Below, piece by piece: positions 22,219 through 35,537 of a stretch of 59,382 bases of DNA (the stretch's first letter is position 1; every line of letters begins with the position of its first letter). A program made the position numbers and the translations under genes. Where the stretch lies: the NCBI GenBank assembly GCA_015499985.1, contig JAAAUF010000137.1, positions 1-59,382 on the forward strand, written 5' to 3'. Under the pieces are notes generated by a model, which saw nothing but the letters and a program-made list of their open reading frames with translations, did not search any database and was not told where the DNA came from. This DNA is from Haplosporangium gracile. Its lineage: Eukaryota; Mortierellomycota; Mortierellomycetes; Mortierellales; Mortierellaceae.

Positions 22219-22429
22219 ACACATTTATTTATACATGTACGTATGTGTGTGTGCAAGGTGTTCAACTATACCACCATTTATTTCAATAATTAAAAGTACA
22301 ATTTTTTTACATTTTCGTAATGTCGTTACTGTTTTTGCTATGTACACAAAGGCCAGGCCAAAGATTTGTCCTGATCTTTCTACTGCTATGGTTTGTTGGT
22401 TGTTGGTCGTTGGGAAAGGTGTTAAGCTT

Positions 22430-24466
22430 TTACCGGCTGCTGCTGCTACTATTACTGCTGCTGCTATTACTGCTGCTAACACTCTGCGTCCGGACATGAG
22501 AGATGGTCGTCGACGTCGATGGAGTACGTTCAGGGCTAGCGGTACGACTACCGTTCCGGCTATTATCCCTGCTATGGGTATCTTCCTCCGACTCTGCATA
22601 CGTCGGTAAATGGACCCGAGCCACTAGCGCCCGCAAAACATCGTCATCTTCCTCCATCGGCGGCACTGTCCCACCATCCCGCTCCGCATCAAATGATACG
22701 CGTGGGGTCGAGAACGACGTTAAGTACGAAGGCAGTTCACTCAGCGATTCTCCATTCTCGTCAAACGCCTCCATCTCCAACCCAGCCGAGAAAGCAGGCG
22801 ACTCGTCCTCGAACGCCAACACCTTGACTTCCAACTCATTCTCCAACCGGAACCGCTTGGCGCCATCAAATCCCAGGATTGTAAATCGCAAATGATGCGT
22901 AACCTTCATGAGGCCATTGTCGCACGAGGAGTTGCATTGACTGGTGCTCTCGGGTCCCAGTTGAGGCATCTCGAATAGCAGGACTTTGTTCCAGGTGACG
23001 GGTTCTGTGGTCGGGAGGCCTTCGGCGTTGACATGTGGCCAGCCTCCAGACTTTTGGATCTTGACCAAACGCATGTCAACTCGTTTTCGCTCATCTGCGC
23101 GGTAGACAACCCGTTCCCAGAGGCCGACCTGAAGAACCTGCACTGTAATCTCGTTGCTGGGGGAGGTAATGGCGACCTGGAGAGGGATCTTCATCGAGTG
23201 TGGGAACCGGACTTGAGGGAGTGCAATTCTATACTTGACCTTGTCGTCAACTTCATTCACCAACCGACCTCCACGTTGGTACGCCCGCGACAAGGGCCCC
23301 TCGGCAACACGGCGACGCAAAATGCAAACAGATGCAGAAGCAGTAGTAGTGCTGAAGGAGATTCCTGGTTTGGTGAGGTTGGCGGTGAGGTGGTAGGCGA
23401 CTTTCCCGTGGGTGGTCGTCATGGTTTCAGGGAGGTTGTCGGGCAGCTCCAGGGAGAAAGGGAATGCGTGTTGACCTGCCTGCAGGACTGTTGCGGGTTG
23501 TTTGTGTTGATGTGCGATTAATGCCCATGTATGTTCTATGTGTGGTGCGCTCACAAATCGTGTTGCCGGCGAGTATGCATTATCTAATTAGCGTCGTACC
23601 AAAATCAAAAAATGAAAAGTTCTGTTAACAAACTGTTGAGAAAGGCAAGGGTTCGTCAAAAGAGTGTACAACGCCCAACAACAACGTTATTTACCATCGA
23701 TCCAGGTGACGGAGGAATGACCAGAGAACTCGAGGTTCAACGTCTTGATCTTGGTAGTCTTTTGCAAGGTGAGATAAAGAGTTCCTTCCAGAAGAGTAGT
23801 CTTGCCTGTCGTAAGAACAACATCCTTGTTTGCCAATTCGATCCTGAGGGTCTTGATGTGCTGTGGAGCAGGGTGATCGCCATGAGAGTGAGGGGTATGT
23901 GCAAAGAACGAAAAGGGCGAGGGCATGGTATGGTGATCATGGCGGTTATGGTGTACAGCTGGTGGGGGTGCTGTAAAGAAACTGGTCACCGTCGAATTAG
24001 CAGCAGCAAGCGACCGGGTATCGCGTGAAGGAGATGAAGATTCCTCTACAGGTGAAGGGAGCATGATCTCTGTCTCTGCAGCTGTGAAGGAGTTGGAGAG
24101 GGGTGAAGTCCTGTGGACAACCGACAAGGTGGTCGCTGTTGTCCTTGGAGGAGCAGGCGAGGATGCTCGTGTGGGTGTAGCTGATGAGGGGTGGTGACAG
24201 AGGTTGTGGAAGGACTCTTCGTCGACGACGACGATTTCAGAGTGGTGTGAGACCATGTCTGAGTGGTCGTCTGAGGGGGCGGGCGTGGTGCCCACGGAGC
24301 TGAAGGCTGGGGGCAGGTCATCCGAGTGGATTTCGGTTGCATCGTCGACGGCAGAGGCGGAGGAGGAGTAGAAGGGAGGCGAGTCTGGAGGGGAGCCAGG
24401 GGGGCTGATTTGGTCGTCGCACAGGAGGTGGCTTGTGTACGATGCTTGCTGTGCGATTGCTGTCAT
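22430..24466 (-). CDS. Alpha-arrestin (ART-like) ubiquitin-ligase adaptor
   Basis: Two exons, 24466-23695 and 23583-22430, join in phase 1 to 641 residues. The first 190 residues are disordered and include PPFY (in SPPDSPPFYSS), a PPxY motif of the type bound by WW domains of Rsp5/Nedd4 ligases. The arrestin N-domain starts near residue 200 (IKTLRIELANKDVVLTTG). It crosses the splice junction at SVTWIDDNAYSP and continues with HTWALIAHQ and FPFSLELPDNLPETM. The C-domain runs to about residue 500. The tail is serine-rich and holds LPTY, a possible second PY-like site. These proteins recruit the ligase to plasma-membrane permeases and trigger endocytosis. The neighbouring gene is a permease, but that may be coincidence. 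Confidence 0.9.
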
Positions 24467-27214
24467 TTTGTTATAAGAATATTATCGAAGTGGTTTTTGT
24501 TGTACAGAAAATTAAAAAAGAGAATGGAAAGTGTAAGGGAATGGAAGGAAAGAGAATGTGAGAGTGCGAGTGAAAGAAAGAAGAAAGAGTTGTGAAGAGC
24601 AAGAAAAAAAAAGACGAGGAGACGATGATATATGAAAAAGCGGATTTGAAAGAAAAAGAAGTGAAAATAGAGCGGAAGGGAAGAAAAGGGGCGAGGGGAT
24701 AAAGGTGGATGAAAATATTTTTACAGTTTTGGAGCGTTGAAGTGAGAGGGAAAAGGGTAAAAAAATAGAGAGACGAAAAAATGTGGGTGAAGCAGTTCTA
24801 TTTATTCATTTCCCTCAAGGAAGGGCACTCTCCGGTCAAGTCAATGCTCAACTTATCTCATCCTCATCCTTCATTCACTAATTCACATGAACCCGATTGC
24901 AACCATAGCCCAGACCATTCTTTCGGTACCCTCCACTCTACACCAATTCTCATCCCTCCTGCACGCTCACATCCCACCTTCCCTGTTTTCCTTTCTTTGC
25001 TCCCCTTCGGCATCTCCTTTCTTCTCCTCTCTCTTACTCTCAGCGCGAGACAAGTCCAGGAGCAACGGTCTCATCACCAACTGACATTTTGCTGGATCGA
25101 ACAAAAATCGACTGTGAAACATTGCACCATGACTGTCCCCCATCTCCATCCATTCCCCATTCGTCAACGTGCTACGTTCAATGGAAACCCTGGAATCAAT
25201 AGGCCAATTCAAATCCAAAAAGGCTGTTGACGAGCTTCTCAGATCCGGCGGATATAGAAGTACCGTTCCTGTTTGGTGAAGAGGGGATGGGATCCTCATC
25301 ATCATCATGCGAGACAGGAGGGGGTAGTGGTAGTCAATTGGGTGTACCTTCATCTTGGTTGTCCGTTGTGTATCCTGGAGGTCAAGCAAGCAAGCAAAAG
25401 CAAACACACGCTGCACGTCCCTTCTCCCTTCTTACTTATTCCCTTGACATCTTTTTTCTCGGATGTCCTCAAATGCTTAGCCTGTGCCACATACATTCAA
25501 AATTTCCCTCACAACAATCATGCAGGCTTGCCAGCCCATGACGAAGCAAGAAACAAACAACATCTTCGAGTGTACAATGTCTTGGATGCACGAGGGAGGG
25601 AGTAAGAGCAAGCTCGTCATTTCATATGTTGTGTATTCTTTTTTTCGTCTCCCTCTTATTTCTTGCTTTACTTATTGTTGCACGTCTCTCTACTCCTCAG
25701 CGTCAACAGTGAAAGAGGCGTGAAGAAGAAAGAAGGAGAATCTCGGAAGAGTAGGATGAGAAGAATGGAAAACGTTCATCGGAGAAAGAACATGTCGCCC
25801 AATGACGATGCTTGTTAATTTTTTTTTGTAAGAGCGCAAATATGCGAAATGCAAAGAAGATTATACTACTCCTTTTTCCGGTTGTCAAAGCGGTTCAGGG
25901 GGTGGGAAGACAATGGATAAAAATTCTGTCGGTTCAATCGCTCGCTGTGAAGTATGTGATGAGCTTGAGAGCAGATATCGCGCCATGTTGGAACTAACAA
26001 AGAACAAGGGGCGGAGAGGAAAATAGTTAGGGGAAAAGAAAAACGTGGCGCTTGTCAAGGAAGAACTCTCGAGACTAGGACTCGTCCAACGAGGCGTCAA
26101 CAACATCACTAACAGTTACAAGCAAGGAAGGACAAAGGACGCATGAATGAGTCACGAAATAGGAATGGTACATCGAACGGGAAAAGTCAGGTCCTTGCGT
26201 TGTTGCCATGGGTAGCACTAATAAACAGATGGACGAGAGGACTCCCACGCATCCAGTAAAAGAAATAACACCGAGGAGTAACGGAAAAACAAACAAACAA
26301 AATCTTTTAATTTGTTCACCCCTCTCAGGAAAACACAATTGTTAACCATAAGCTGCAAAATGGGCGTAGACAGATCACACACATCCACACACGCGAGCAA
26401 TGGGCACGAAAGAGTTGTAGATAAAGAGAGAGGGGACAGCAAGCACCAGGTAAATGTTTTCTAACTTCTTCATAATCTCAATTGTGCCATCGCTAGCTCA
26501 AACGACGATCTATAACGAATCGCTGTTCGCAAGCTTCCTCTTTCCGATCTTTGTATCTTTTATCATCCTTCCTTTATCAACGCAATCAACAACAATATAA
26601 ATAAAAGGAGTAGAAAGGCTGAAGAGAACTCAAAAATAAAATCCTCATCATCATAAAAAAAAATAAAAAGCATTCAGCGTCCGCTCCGATGAAACCCACT
26701 TCTCCACATTTTTCAAAATAATGGGGCTTCCATTAAAAAAAAGTGGAGTTGCTTTTTTTATCCTGGGGTTGCTAAGTCCTCTTCCTTCATCCCCTCTTAT
26801 TCCATGTGGTCCTTTCAGACCCAGAGACTGGACTGACCCACGTTTTTCTCGATCCTCTATTGCCATCCATATGCTACATGTCCCGATGACCCCGGTCTTG
26901 TCCATCACTCCGATGTTGCTTCGCCTAAACTGTTCCTGAAGGCACGCCACTAATTTTTTACAGTGGCTCGATCAGTTCGATCTGTTCGGTCACTGGCGCA
27001 CGTGATGGTTCCCATGGTTAGTAACAACAGACGACGACAAACATGCAAAGGTAGAACAAATGATGAAAATGATGAAATAGTCAAAGAAAAGATGAAAATA
27101 CAGTTGCTGTTGTTACTATGAAAAATGTACAAACTACTCTCTCCTCACTACAGTAAAAAGAAATGCGAAAATGCAAAAATGCGAAAGAGGAAAAGCCAAC
27201 CCACAAAGCGTATT
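24467..27214. other. Intergenic, no supported gene
   Basis: 2.7 kb upstream of the arrestin gene and downstream of the ferric reductase gene. On the minus strand near 25210-25400 there are short peptide-like stretches (YTTDNQDEG; then PIPSSPNRNGTSISAG and EKLVNSLFGFELAY before a stop). They could be terminal exons of an unrecognised gene, but I cannot connect them to upstream exons in a consistent phase. The rest is AT-rich with homopolymer runs. Confidence 0.35.
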
Positions 27215-30179
27215 TTATGGGGACCAAGTCTCGCGATGGAAATCAACCGACCATTTGGCCTTCCTGTTAGCCTTCTCAACAGTGTCCAAGAACCCATCGG
27301 GTCCACCCACAAACACCGTCGTCGTCTTGCCAACCATCTCTTTCTTGCCCGAATCTGACTTCACAGTCTTGGTCGTACCCATTCCGACGTCCTCGGCCAT
27401 CAGCTCAACGATATACTTCTCAACATCCAAACGCGAGGGCTTGAACGAAATAGTGCCATCGTACTCCATGATCTGGGCGCGAAGGACAGACTCGAGGTAG
27501 GCGCGGGTGTTGCCAGAGGTGGCACCGTCATCGGCAGCGGCCTTGGCGGCATCGGCCTCACGACGAGTGGCGCGACGACCTAGGTACATTAGGGCGTATC
27601 CGATGATCGAGGCGACACCAATCTGGACAACTCCGGGAGTCATGGTATAGTTCCACATGCATTTGTTGGTCATGTTCTGGTCATAGATGCGGGTGGTTTG
27701 GCACCAGAACCACTTGTCCTCTCCGTAACCCTCGATGGGTGTATAACGGATTCCAATATAAGCGGCAAAGGGGATCAACAGGATAGCGGCCGTGATAAGC
27801 AAGTCGCGGGTGGCATGGATGGTCGAAACGCGTGCAGAGTCGGCAGCCAAGAAAGTAGGCAAGACACGGCCCTGATACCGCTGCTGCTGATCGTCAACAA
27901 GGACTTTACCAGAAACAATGGCACCAGACTTCTTGGCATTCCCAAGGAGCTGAGGCTGTTCGTCCTGAGCAACAGTCGCGACGGACTCGACGGGGGAAGT
28001 AGGAGCGATGTTATCGCCGCTGTGGCGCTGGCCAACCTGGGTTTTGGTATCGATGATGCTGCTGTTGTTGGAGCTGGTGATGACGCGGGGGACCTTCTCG
28101 GCACGAGAGACATGGATTGAGGTTCTCAACCAGGAGGTGAAGCGGACATCGTGGGTGATCTGGTGCAAGAAGTCGCCATAGGAGTAGAGCTCGCTCTCGT
28201 AACGGAAAGTGCAGATCAAGTACATGCGCAGGGTCTTTTGAGGGACACCCGAGGCAGCCTCAGCATCAATGCGTGCGGCGATCGACTTGATCAGTGGCAT
28301 GAAAGTTGTGATAGCGGCACCAGCTACATAGAGAAAGTAGAAAAGAAAGCAAGTTGGTAAATCATTTGATCGTTTTTTTTTTCAGTTCAATCTCGATCAA
28401 GTGCAAAGAAAAAAAGTACTTACCAGCGAAGATGACAATCTCATCGGAGCAGAGATAGTCATGCATACGGTCTCCGAAGACACCCTCAATGTTCATAGGA
28501 AGGACAACAGCCTTGCCACTTTGTCCACAGAGGCCAGCCAGCTGACCAGTCCAACCATTCTTATTCTCACCAAATGTTCTAATGTACAGCGTCATCGTAT
28601 AAGGATCCTCGGGCCAGTAAGAAGCAATGGTAAAAGGGTGATAAATCTCTCCCAAGGATCTCAACTGCAGAGAGATATAGTCGCCAGGGTAGTAAGGCTT
28701 CAGGGGCTCCAAGCGGTTCCTGGAGGTGATGACAATGGTGACAATATCCGAGTGCTCATCAAACGAGCAGATGACATCACGGCCGAGAGAGAAGGCTTGA
28801 ACAACCTTGGGGATGAAGCGATCGGCAAGAAAGAGGCACATCGAGGGGACGACGTAGTACCAGGTCATGAAGTAGGGGTAATGCATGAGGGTTCCGGCAA
28901 GGGAGATGATGGTCAACCAGCGGTGAGAGACGATAAACAGCCAGTAGCCGCGGCGACGGACCGCGGGAAGCGACAACAGTCCCAATGCAAACATTGCAGC
29001 CTAATGAGACGAGAGTTATATAGTAAGATGATATGTGAGTACTTACTGTGGTTCGTAAAAGCCAGCGAGGCATGGAAAAATGTGTAATATGCACTCATGC
29101 AGTGTGATTGCTACATACCAAGGCCACAAAGCCGACGATGTTCTGGGGTCCTCTGGTTTCTCCGTCAAAGTTAATCTCATCAGCCAAAGCATTGTCAAGA
29201 CCGATATGGATCATGTATCCGACTATGCACGTTTTTTTTTGTTGATTGGGTAATGGACAGAAGGGAAGAAAGTGGATGTTAGTTCAACATTTATGAATAC
29301 AGATGAGCATGTCCTTATTGGCACCAGGAGCGTGATGGAAAAACAAGGTGAAGTTGATCAACAAAGGACTTACTGGTGTGGACAGTAGACCAGAAGATGA
29401 TGGCAAAACCCATTCCACGGTGGAGAGGCAAGAGATCGGCGTAGGTGAATCCGAGGGCATGGAGCATCGAGCGGCGAAGGACAAGGAGCAAGATCATGCC
29501 GCAGGCTCCCATGGCAGCGTAACCACTTCCGAATCCGATATAAGCTAGTATTGCATATGAAGGAGGGATGAAGAACAAAAAAAAAAGGGGGGGGGGGGTT
29601 AAGGAACAGGGTGTTAAGAAATCCCGATTTGTCGATCAGTGATCGCTGATCCACAAACGAAATACACGGTTTCAGTCCAAGATCAATGGCCAATAGTTGA
29701 GAGTATGTACCTGACCAGATGGCAAGAGGGCTGTCCTCGCCCGGTTTATCAAGAGCCTCGCCAATGTTGTGCGAGATAGGCTGGATGAACCAAACCATGT
29801 TGACCGCAAAGGCAATGAACGACAGGAACCAGTACTTGACCGTGTACCCGAAATAGCCATCCTTCTTCTCCCAGAATGAGATTTGGTTCAGTCTCCTTGC
29901 AACACGCTCGCTCAACGTCAGGGCAGAAGGCCACGAGACCTGGCTAATGCTTCGCTGGAAGATCGAATCGGCGCGGTAGTAGTGGCCCCAAATGGTGACA
30001 AAGTGAGAGATGATGGCCGGCGAGATGCAGTAACCCCAGAAGTAGTAGTCGCGGAGTCCGACAAAGTAGACCTCCAGGACCTTGTTCTTGGTGATCCAGA
30101 GCCAGCTGTAGTCTCCAATCCAAAAGATGGTGAGCACTAGTGCTCCCAAGACTGCGACAACCTTGTATATTTCCACCAT
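27215..30179 (-). CDS. Ferric reductase-like transmembrane oxidoreductase with extra membrane segments in the NAD domain
   Basis: Five exons, 30179-29711, 29544-29374, 29222-29119, 29000-28424 and 28323-27215, join in phases 1, 1, 0 and 1 to 809 residues. The N-terminal half spans the membrane about six times. Candidate haem-ligating histidines lie in LPLHRGMGFAI, STVHTIGYMIHIG, SHRWLTI and LMHYPYF. The FAD-binding domain has HPFTIASYWPEDPY, and the NAD-binding fold starts with EIVIFAGAGAAITTF. The NAD half is then interrupted by about 200 residues containing two predicted membrane spans (LLITAAILLIPFAAYIGI and VVQIGVASIIGYALMYL). It resumes near the end with VFVGGPDGFLDTV. FRE-family enzymes pass electrons from NADPH across the membrane to ferric iron or oxygen. 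No EF-hands are seen, so a ferric reductase is more likely than a calcium-controlled NADPH oxidase. Confidence 0.88.
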
Positions 30180-30745
30180 TGCGTGTGTTGATGTTATGTG
30201 GTAGAAGTGGTAGAGGTGGTCAAAGGTTGTGAGAAATTAAGGTATGATGGGATGAGCTAAAGCAAAAAAGAAAAAAAGATAGATGGACAGCAGCGCTGGA
30301 GATCTGGAGGGCACTTTTTTTAGACTGAAGGGAAAGGAGGTAGTGGCGGTGGTGCAGTGGTGAAGCTGAGCAACGAACAAATGCGATCAGTGGGAAAGGC
30401 TGTCTTTTATAGACAAGTTTCATCCTTCGATTATCGAACTTTTTTTTGTAGTGGTTTCCCGGGCATCCGCGTCCCGAGGATATGATCGCACAAAAGGTAC
30501 ATTAGTAATAGTGGTATAAAAAAGAGAACGAACAATAAAAAAGGTACCACCTGTGTTGATGATGAATGGTTGAGGGATTGTTCTTTGTCGGAGAGGTCTA
30601 GGCCGAGCGGCCGGGAAGGAAAGAAAGGAAGAAGAAAAGGAGGAAGGAAAGAGGAGGGAAAGTGAGGGAGTCATTCAGTCGTGGCGTTGTTTTTTTGGAG
30701 TGAGTGTAAGCGAATGAATGACTGCATGAATGAATGAATGAGCGG

Positions 30746-30776
<31 letters not shown>

Positions 30777-33700
30777 GGATGCGCGGGCGACCGTATGGTA
30801 TTGTTTACAAAGTCCTGTAGAGGGTAGAGTATAGTTGGACACCTACCTATTATCGGTTTAGTGGTACCGGTAAGCGGTTAGTGGTTAATGGCAGAATTGA
30901 CGGACCTGAAAAGAATCAACAAAAAAGAGGGTCAGCGAGTACACACCTGAGATCGAAAAAGGACAGAGAATGAGATCGAAAAAGAGAGATGGGCGTAACA
31001 AGAGAAGGAAAAAGTAAAGAAAGGAAATGGAGAGGAAAGAACACCATTTTTTCTGTCAAAAAAGGCCGTGTTATTCAGCCAACCCTGCTCTCCTTCTTTC
31101 CTTTTCTTCCTCCTGCCGGGTCCCACCAGTCCCTCTTGTTACCTGATCCTCGTTCCTCCTTCCTTACAGTCTGGTACGGTAGGCTAGTGCAGTACCCCTA
31201 GCACATTTTCTTTTATTCTTTCTTTTCTCATGGTTATACTCTTTTCAGTCATTGCTTCATTATCAGATGGTTCCCCATTTGGTCATGTATTCTCCCGTGC
31301 CATAAACTCAAAAAAGGAGAGAAAATGATTTGCCTTTATCTGATCCCCTTTATGTTTTTTTTCTTTTTTTTTTATTTTTTTATCTGATCCTTCATTTTGT
31401 ACTGACTTGTGCCTGTGAGTAAGAAAAAAACATGTCTCTGCCCTGCCTTGTGTTTTGATTTTTTTAAGCCCAGACCCCTGTTACCTGTTTTTTTGTCTCT
31501 CTATCTCTCTGTCTCTCTCTCCCTCATGGCTGAAAACGGAATGGAATAGGACAGATAGTCTAAAAACACAAAACTCAAAAACCATTAACAAAGGGCAATA
31601 GCACAACAGTAACACACAACAACAACAAAAAAGGCCCAGGGTCCCCGCATGCTACTTTGGGAAAGTACCACCACACGCTCCCCGTCAAAAACAACTCAGT
31701 ATGGAAGCACTCAAAAACCAAAATGAGAAGCACATTTCCTACCCGATTTGAAAGTCCACACCACAACACACTACACATTTGGCGCACTTGTTTGTTTGCT
31801 TTCAAACAGCGTTTCATCATTTGCCTCATCGAGCTTGGTTGGGTGTGTATTTTTTTTCCACCCCTTGGTCACTCTATTTTTCTTTCTTCTTCTTCTCCTT
31901 TTGCCACAATTACTCAGGCCTTGTTTGTTGCGGTCCATGTGTAGGGCAGAGTAGGTACCATATCTCTCTATCACTCTCTCCAACATGCAGTGTCATCCGA
32001 GGATGGCGCAAAAACAATGGTCACTACACTCCTCCTCCTCTCTTACGACTTCTTCCCTTGTCCTCTCTGCATGACTGTAGCCAACAGCATGTGAAATGAC
32101 GAACAAAAAAAAACACAACAAGAACATGAATCAATGTCCGCCCCCATCATCTCGAAAAAGCCGAACCATTGAGAAGCGAAATCCAACAAATACAAACCAT
32201 GAGAAAGAAATTTCTGCATTTTGCAGGATAGCAGAAAAGATGGACAATGGACTTCCGACCTTGTACTCCCCCCTCTTTTTTTCTCTTTCTTCGATCTCTC
32301 TTGAGGTTCCGAGTTCTGTCTCGGCCTTTACCGAGGATGCGGGGGTGGAATGAAAGCCAGGGGGAGGAGTAGGAGTTGAGAAACGTTGGACTAAATCGAA
32401 AATGAAGGAGAGAGAGATAGAGAGAGTGGGAGGAGTGATATTTAATGTATGTACCAGAGCTCATGTACGGTAGATCTAGAAGGGTGGCGTAGACCCTTCT
32501 TGGATGAAAAGGAGGATATGCAGATTAAAAGATCTTGAGGGTGGAAAAACAAAGGGCGATCAAGCGACCCCCTCTCATCAACTATGTGCAACAAAACGAT
32601 GAGGACTTGGATAAAAAAATGCAGAAGTAGCTGAGGAAAGTGAGAAGAGAAGGAGGATGAGGGTGTTCATCTCTGAAAAAAAAATTCATGCAAAAAACGA
32701 TGCAGACGGTACTAATGATGCGCCGAACAAGATTGAGAGTATTACCATTTATTTGATATCGCGTTACTGTGCGGTCCATTCAAGAGATCGTAGACGAGCT
32801 GCAGAAGTGTAGCTTGTTGGTGCTGTTGTTCTTTTGACGTCGCGGATTTGTAGTTTAAAGATGGGCGTGCGGATATGACTCAAGGAAAGTAGGTAAACAA
32901 AACAACCAAACACAATTGTATGAGGCCAACAACCGCCAAGTGCGGATAAAAAAAGGACTAGTGTAAAAAACAGTAGCAAGATTTGTTCAGTTCTCTCCGC
33001 GGGAGTCTCGTTATTATGAGGTGTACTGTACCCCCAAGCGACGAAGAAGAAATATCCTCTCAATTCAGCATCGATTGGTCAATTCCGTGGCAGATCGATA
33101 TTCTAGTTCCGCTCTCATATTTTTTTGAGCTGCGCGGGATTAAATAATGTGGCCACTAAAAAATAAAGATCAGGTGGCTAAGCTGCTCATAAGTAAGAGC
33201 GGAGCTGGGGAGATGAGAGTCAACAAAACATGTCTTTCAATCCTCTTTATGTCTGCATGGCACTGGGGGCGTCCTGGAGACTGAAACCGGCGCCTGGAAG
33301 TGGCGGATCAAATTCGTTCATTGAATGAATTGTGCTCTACCTCATCGTCCAGCCAGACCCAGATAGATTGGTGGCGTAAGAGGTGCCGAACCAAATCAAT
33401 GTTCAAGATAAGTTTGTTTGTAGCGGAACTGGGTGCAACCACAGTGGCAGTGGGAAGTATGTGTGACAGAGAATGAAAACAGAATAGGAAGGGATCCTTG
33501 TCAGTCTGGCTGTGAGAACCATTGTATTCCGAGATTCGACAAAGGAACACCATAATAGAAAAAAAAACAACAATAAACTCAATGTCTAATAGTCGCGTCT
33601 TGTATATCAGACTAGTACGAGTCGCGGTTGTACCTATCTCTTAATCTAGCAGAGAAAGTTTATGAGCTGTTGACACCAACTAGGAGAATCAACCCAAAGA

Positions 33701-34203
33701 AAGCAAACAGTGGTCGAGAAGGAAAGTTTACAAGGAGTAAAGAAGAAGGGGAATCGAAATAACAAAGAGAACGATAGTTAAGGGAGCAAGGGTGAACAGA
33801 AGCCTTTTGAAGAAAGTGGGTAAATTCTAATCACCCTTCACTTGGTGCTCGAAAACAAGTATTCATGCGAATCCAAAGAGGAAACGGGGCCAGATTAATC
33901 GAAAGGAGGAGTGAGAGAGAGAATGGCGAAATCGTAAAAAAGGGGTCACCGGTACTCCAATTGAAGGAACAAAGTAAGAAACAATATCAGCTCTTACCCC
34001 CAAAGCATCATAATACAACGACGTCGTGGTTGTTGATACGTTGAAAGAGGGTCGTAAAAGTATAACAAAAGAAAGGAGTGTTCCTGAATTGATTTTGGCG
34101 ACTGCATCAGTCTCATTGATCTCCGTTGAGAACAAACGCGTTAATGCTGGTCAGATTTGAGATAAAACTGAACGCGAAAAAGAGCACCTAACAATCACCA
34201 GAC
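30180..34203. other. Long intergenic region with microsatellites
   Basis: No gene is supported in these 4 kb. The first few hundred bases should hold the ferric reductase promoter; a 13-bp palindrome, TTCGATTATCGAA, is at 30426-30438. A (GAAT)n-like stretch and a (GT)14 microsatellite lie at about 30711-30773. Two minus-strand frames (33308-33553 and 33863-34135) have somewhat protein-like composition but no recognisable motif and no shared splice logic. They may be old transposon sequence next to the Harbinger element. Confidence 0.35.
30746..30773. repeat. (GT)14 microsatellite
   Basis: An uninterrupted dinucleotide run of 28 bases. It is preceded by an imperfect GAAT tetranucleotide run. 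The region lies 570-590 bp upstream of the ferric reductase start. Confidence 0.9.
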
Positions 34204-34359
34204 TTGCCCATTTGCTCGAGAACCGTAATTTCTTGCTGTATAGCCCTTGCACCTTTCACATGTAAGTTGTTTCGCAACCCAAAATTTTACATCCGAAAAA
34301 AAACGCATAGGAAATTTAGTTTTTGCAGGAAGAAGGGTAGCTCGCATTTGCTTTGTGCC

Positions 34360-35464
34360 ATGGCTTTCTTGAATGATCATTGTTCTTCATTCAAGATCCT
34401 TCTCGTGCCGGCGATCGCGGCACAACATGCTATGCTCTACGGTCTTGATGACTACGAGCTCGATCAGGACGACGAAGATGAGAATCCAATTTTTCACCGT
34501 CTGTTTCTGCTAGATGCCTCAATTAACGTATACCAATATTCCGACGAGTACTGTGTACAAGAATTGCGGTTCACCTGTGTCCAGTTGGAGGGAATCCTTG
34601 AGGTTCAAAAGCCGTGATAGGGACAACGTCGATTCGCTTACGGTACTTTGCATGACCATATACCGTTTGTCTTACCCAGCCCAGTTTAACAGGATGGAGA
34701 CAATATTCCGCAGGAGTGCCAGCGCCATTTCCCGACTCATCAACCATCTTATCAAGTGGATCATGGTACGTTGGAACCAGCTGTTGATTTGGGACCACCA
34801 TCGATTGACACCAGATAAGCTTGAAGAGTATGCCGAGCTGTGCTATGAGAGGAGCAACCATGAGTGTAATACGGTATTCGGGTTCATTGATGGCACCGTA
34901 CGTAGGATCAATCGACCAACAGTCAATCAAGCCTCCATGCACAACGGACACAAGCTTGTACATGCTCTCAAGTATCAGAATATCGTTGGTCCAGATGGCA
35001 TCATTCTACATCCCAGCAAGACATACACCGGCACCATTCACGACGCCACTATATATCAGGAATCTGGCATCATGGATATCTTGGCGCTGCACGCTTTCGA
35101 TACAACTGGCCGGCCCCTTGCTCTTCATGGAGATTCCGCCTACATGAAGGACCCACACATGATCATTAGATACATAGGCACAAACCTCGCTCTGGAGGAA
35201 GAGACGTTCAATCAGACGATATCGGGCTTGCACGTTGTTGTTGAATGGACATTTGCGGAGGTTACTAGATGTTTCTCAGGCATTGACTTTCCCAAGAGTC
35301 ATCGCTAATTGTCCACTTGTATTGACTCCCATTATCGCTTTGCTATTTTGTTAACAAATATTCACATTTGTTACTATGGTGTTAAGATAAATGAGCGGTT
35401 TGGTAATAATCCTCCTACACTGCGAGAGTACATCCATCTAGCTATTATGGAACAAGTGTTATAA
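34360..35464 (+). pseudogene. PIF/Harbinger-type DDE transposase with frameshift and premature stop
   Basis: The N-terminal frame begins at an ATG near 34360 (MAFLNDHCSS) and includes FHRLFLLDASINVY. It ends in a stop at 34615-34617. The main domain continues in the next frame (DRDNVDSLTVLCMTIYRLSY), so a frameshift or tiny unseen intron lies near 34600. The catalytic triad is visible as FGFIDGTVRRINRP, LHGDSAYM and VVVEWTFAEV, in Harbinger (DDE_Tnp_4) order. A TAA at 35306-35308 cuts the frame at FPKSHR, but the same frame remains open and family-like afterwards (ILLTNIHICYYG, PPTLREYIHLA) to 35464. Harbinger transposases work with a Myb/SANT-like partner; one lies convergently just to the right. 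The element is recent enough to read easily but is broken. Confidence 0.8.
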
Positions 35465-35537
35465 TAAATCAATCGTTTTTATTGAGTCCTACCATAATGG
35501 CGAGAATAAGGCGCTCTGTGCTTGCCGCCTGTTGTGC

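Noticed and set aside
25210..25416. Minus-strand peptides as a terminal exon (EKLVNSLFGFELAY before a stop)
   Set aside because: Protein-like, but candidate acceptors give conflicting phases and no upstream exon or family could be found.
33308..34135. Two minus-strand frames left of the Harbinger element
   Set aside because: No recognisable motif, no consistent splice link and no clear relation to the transposon; left unassigned.
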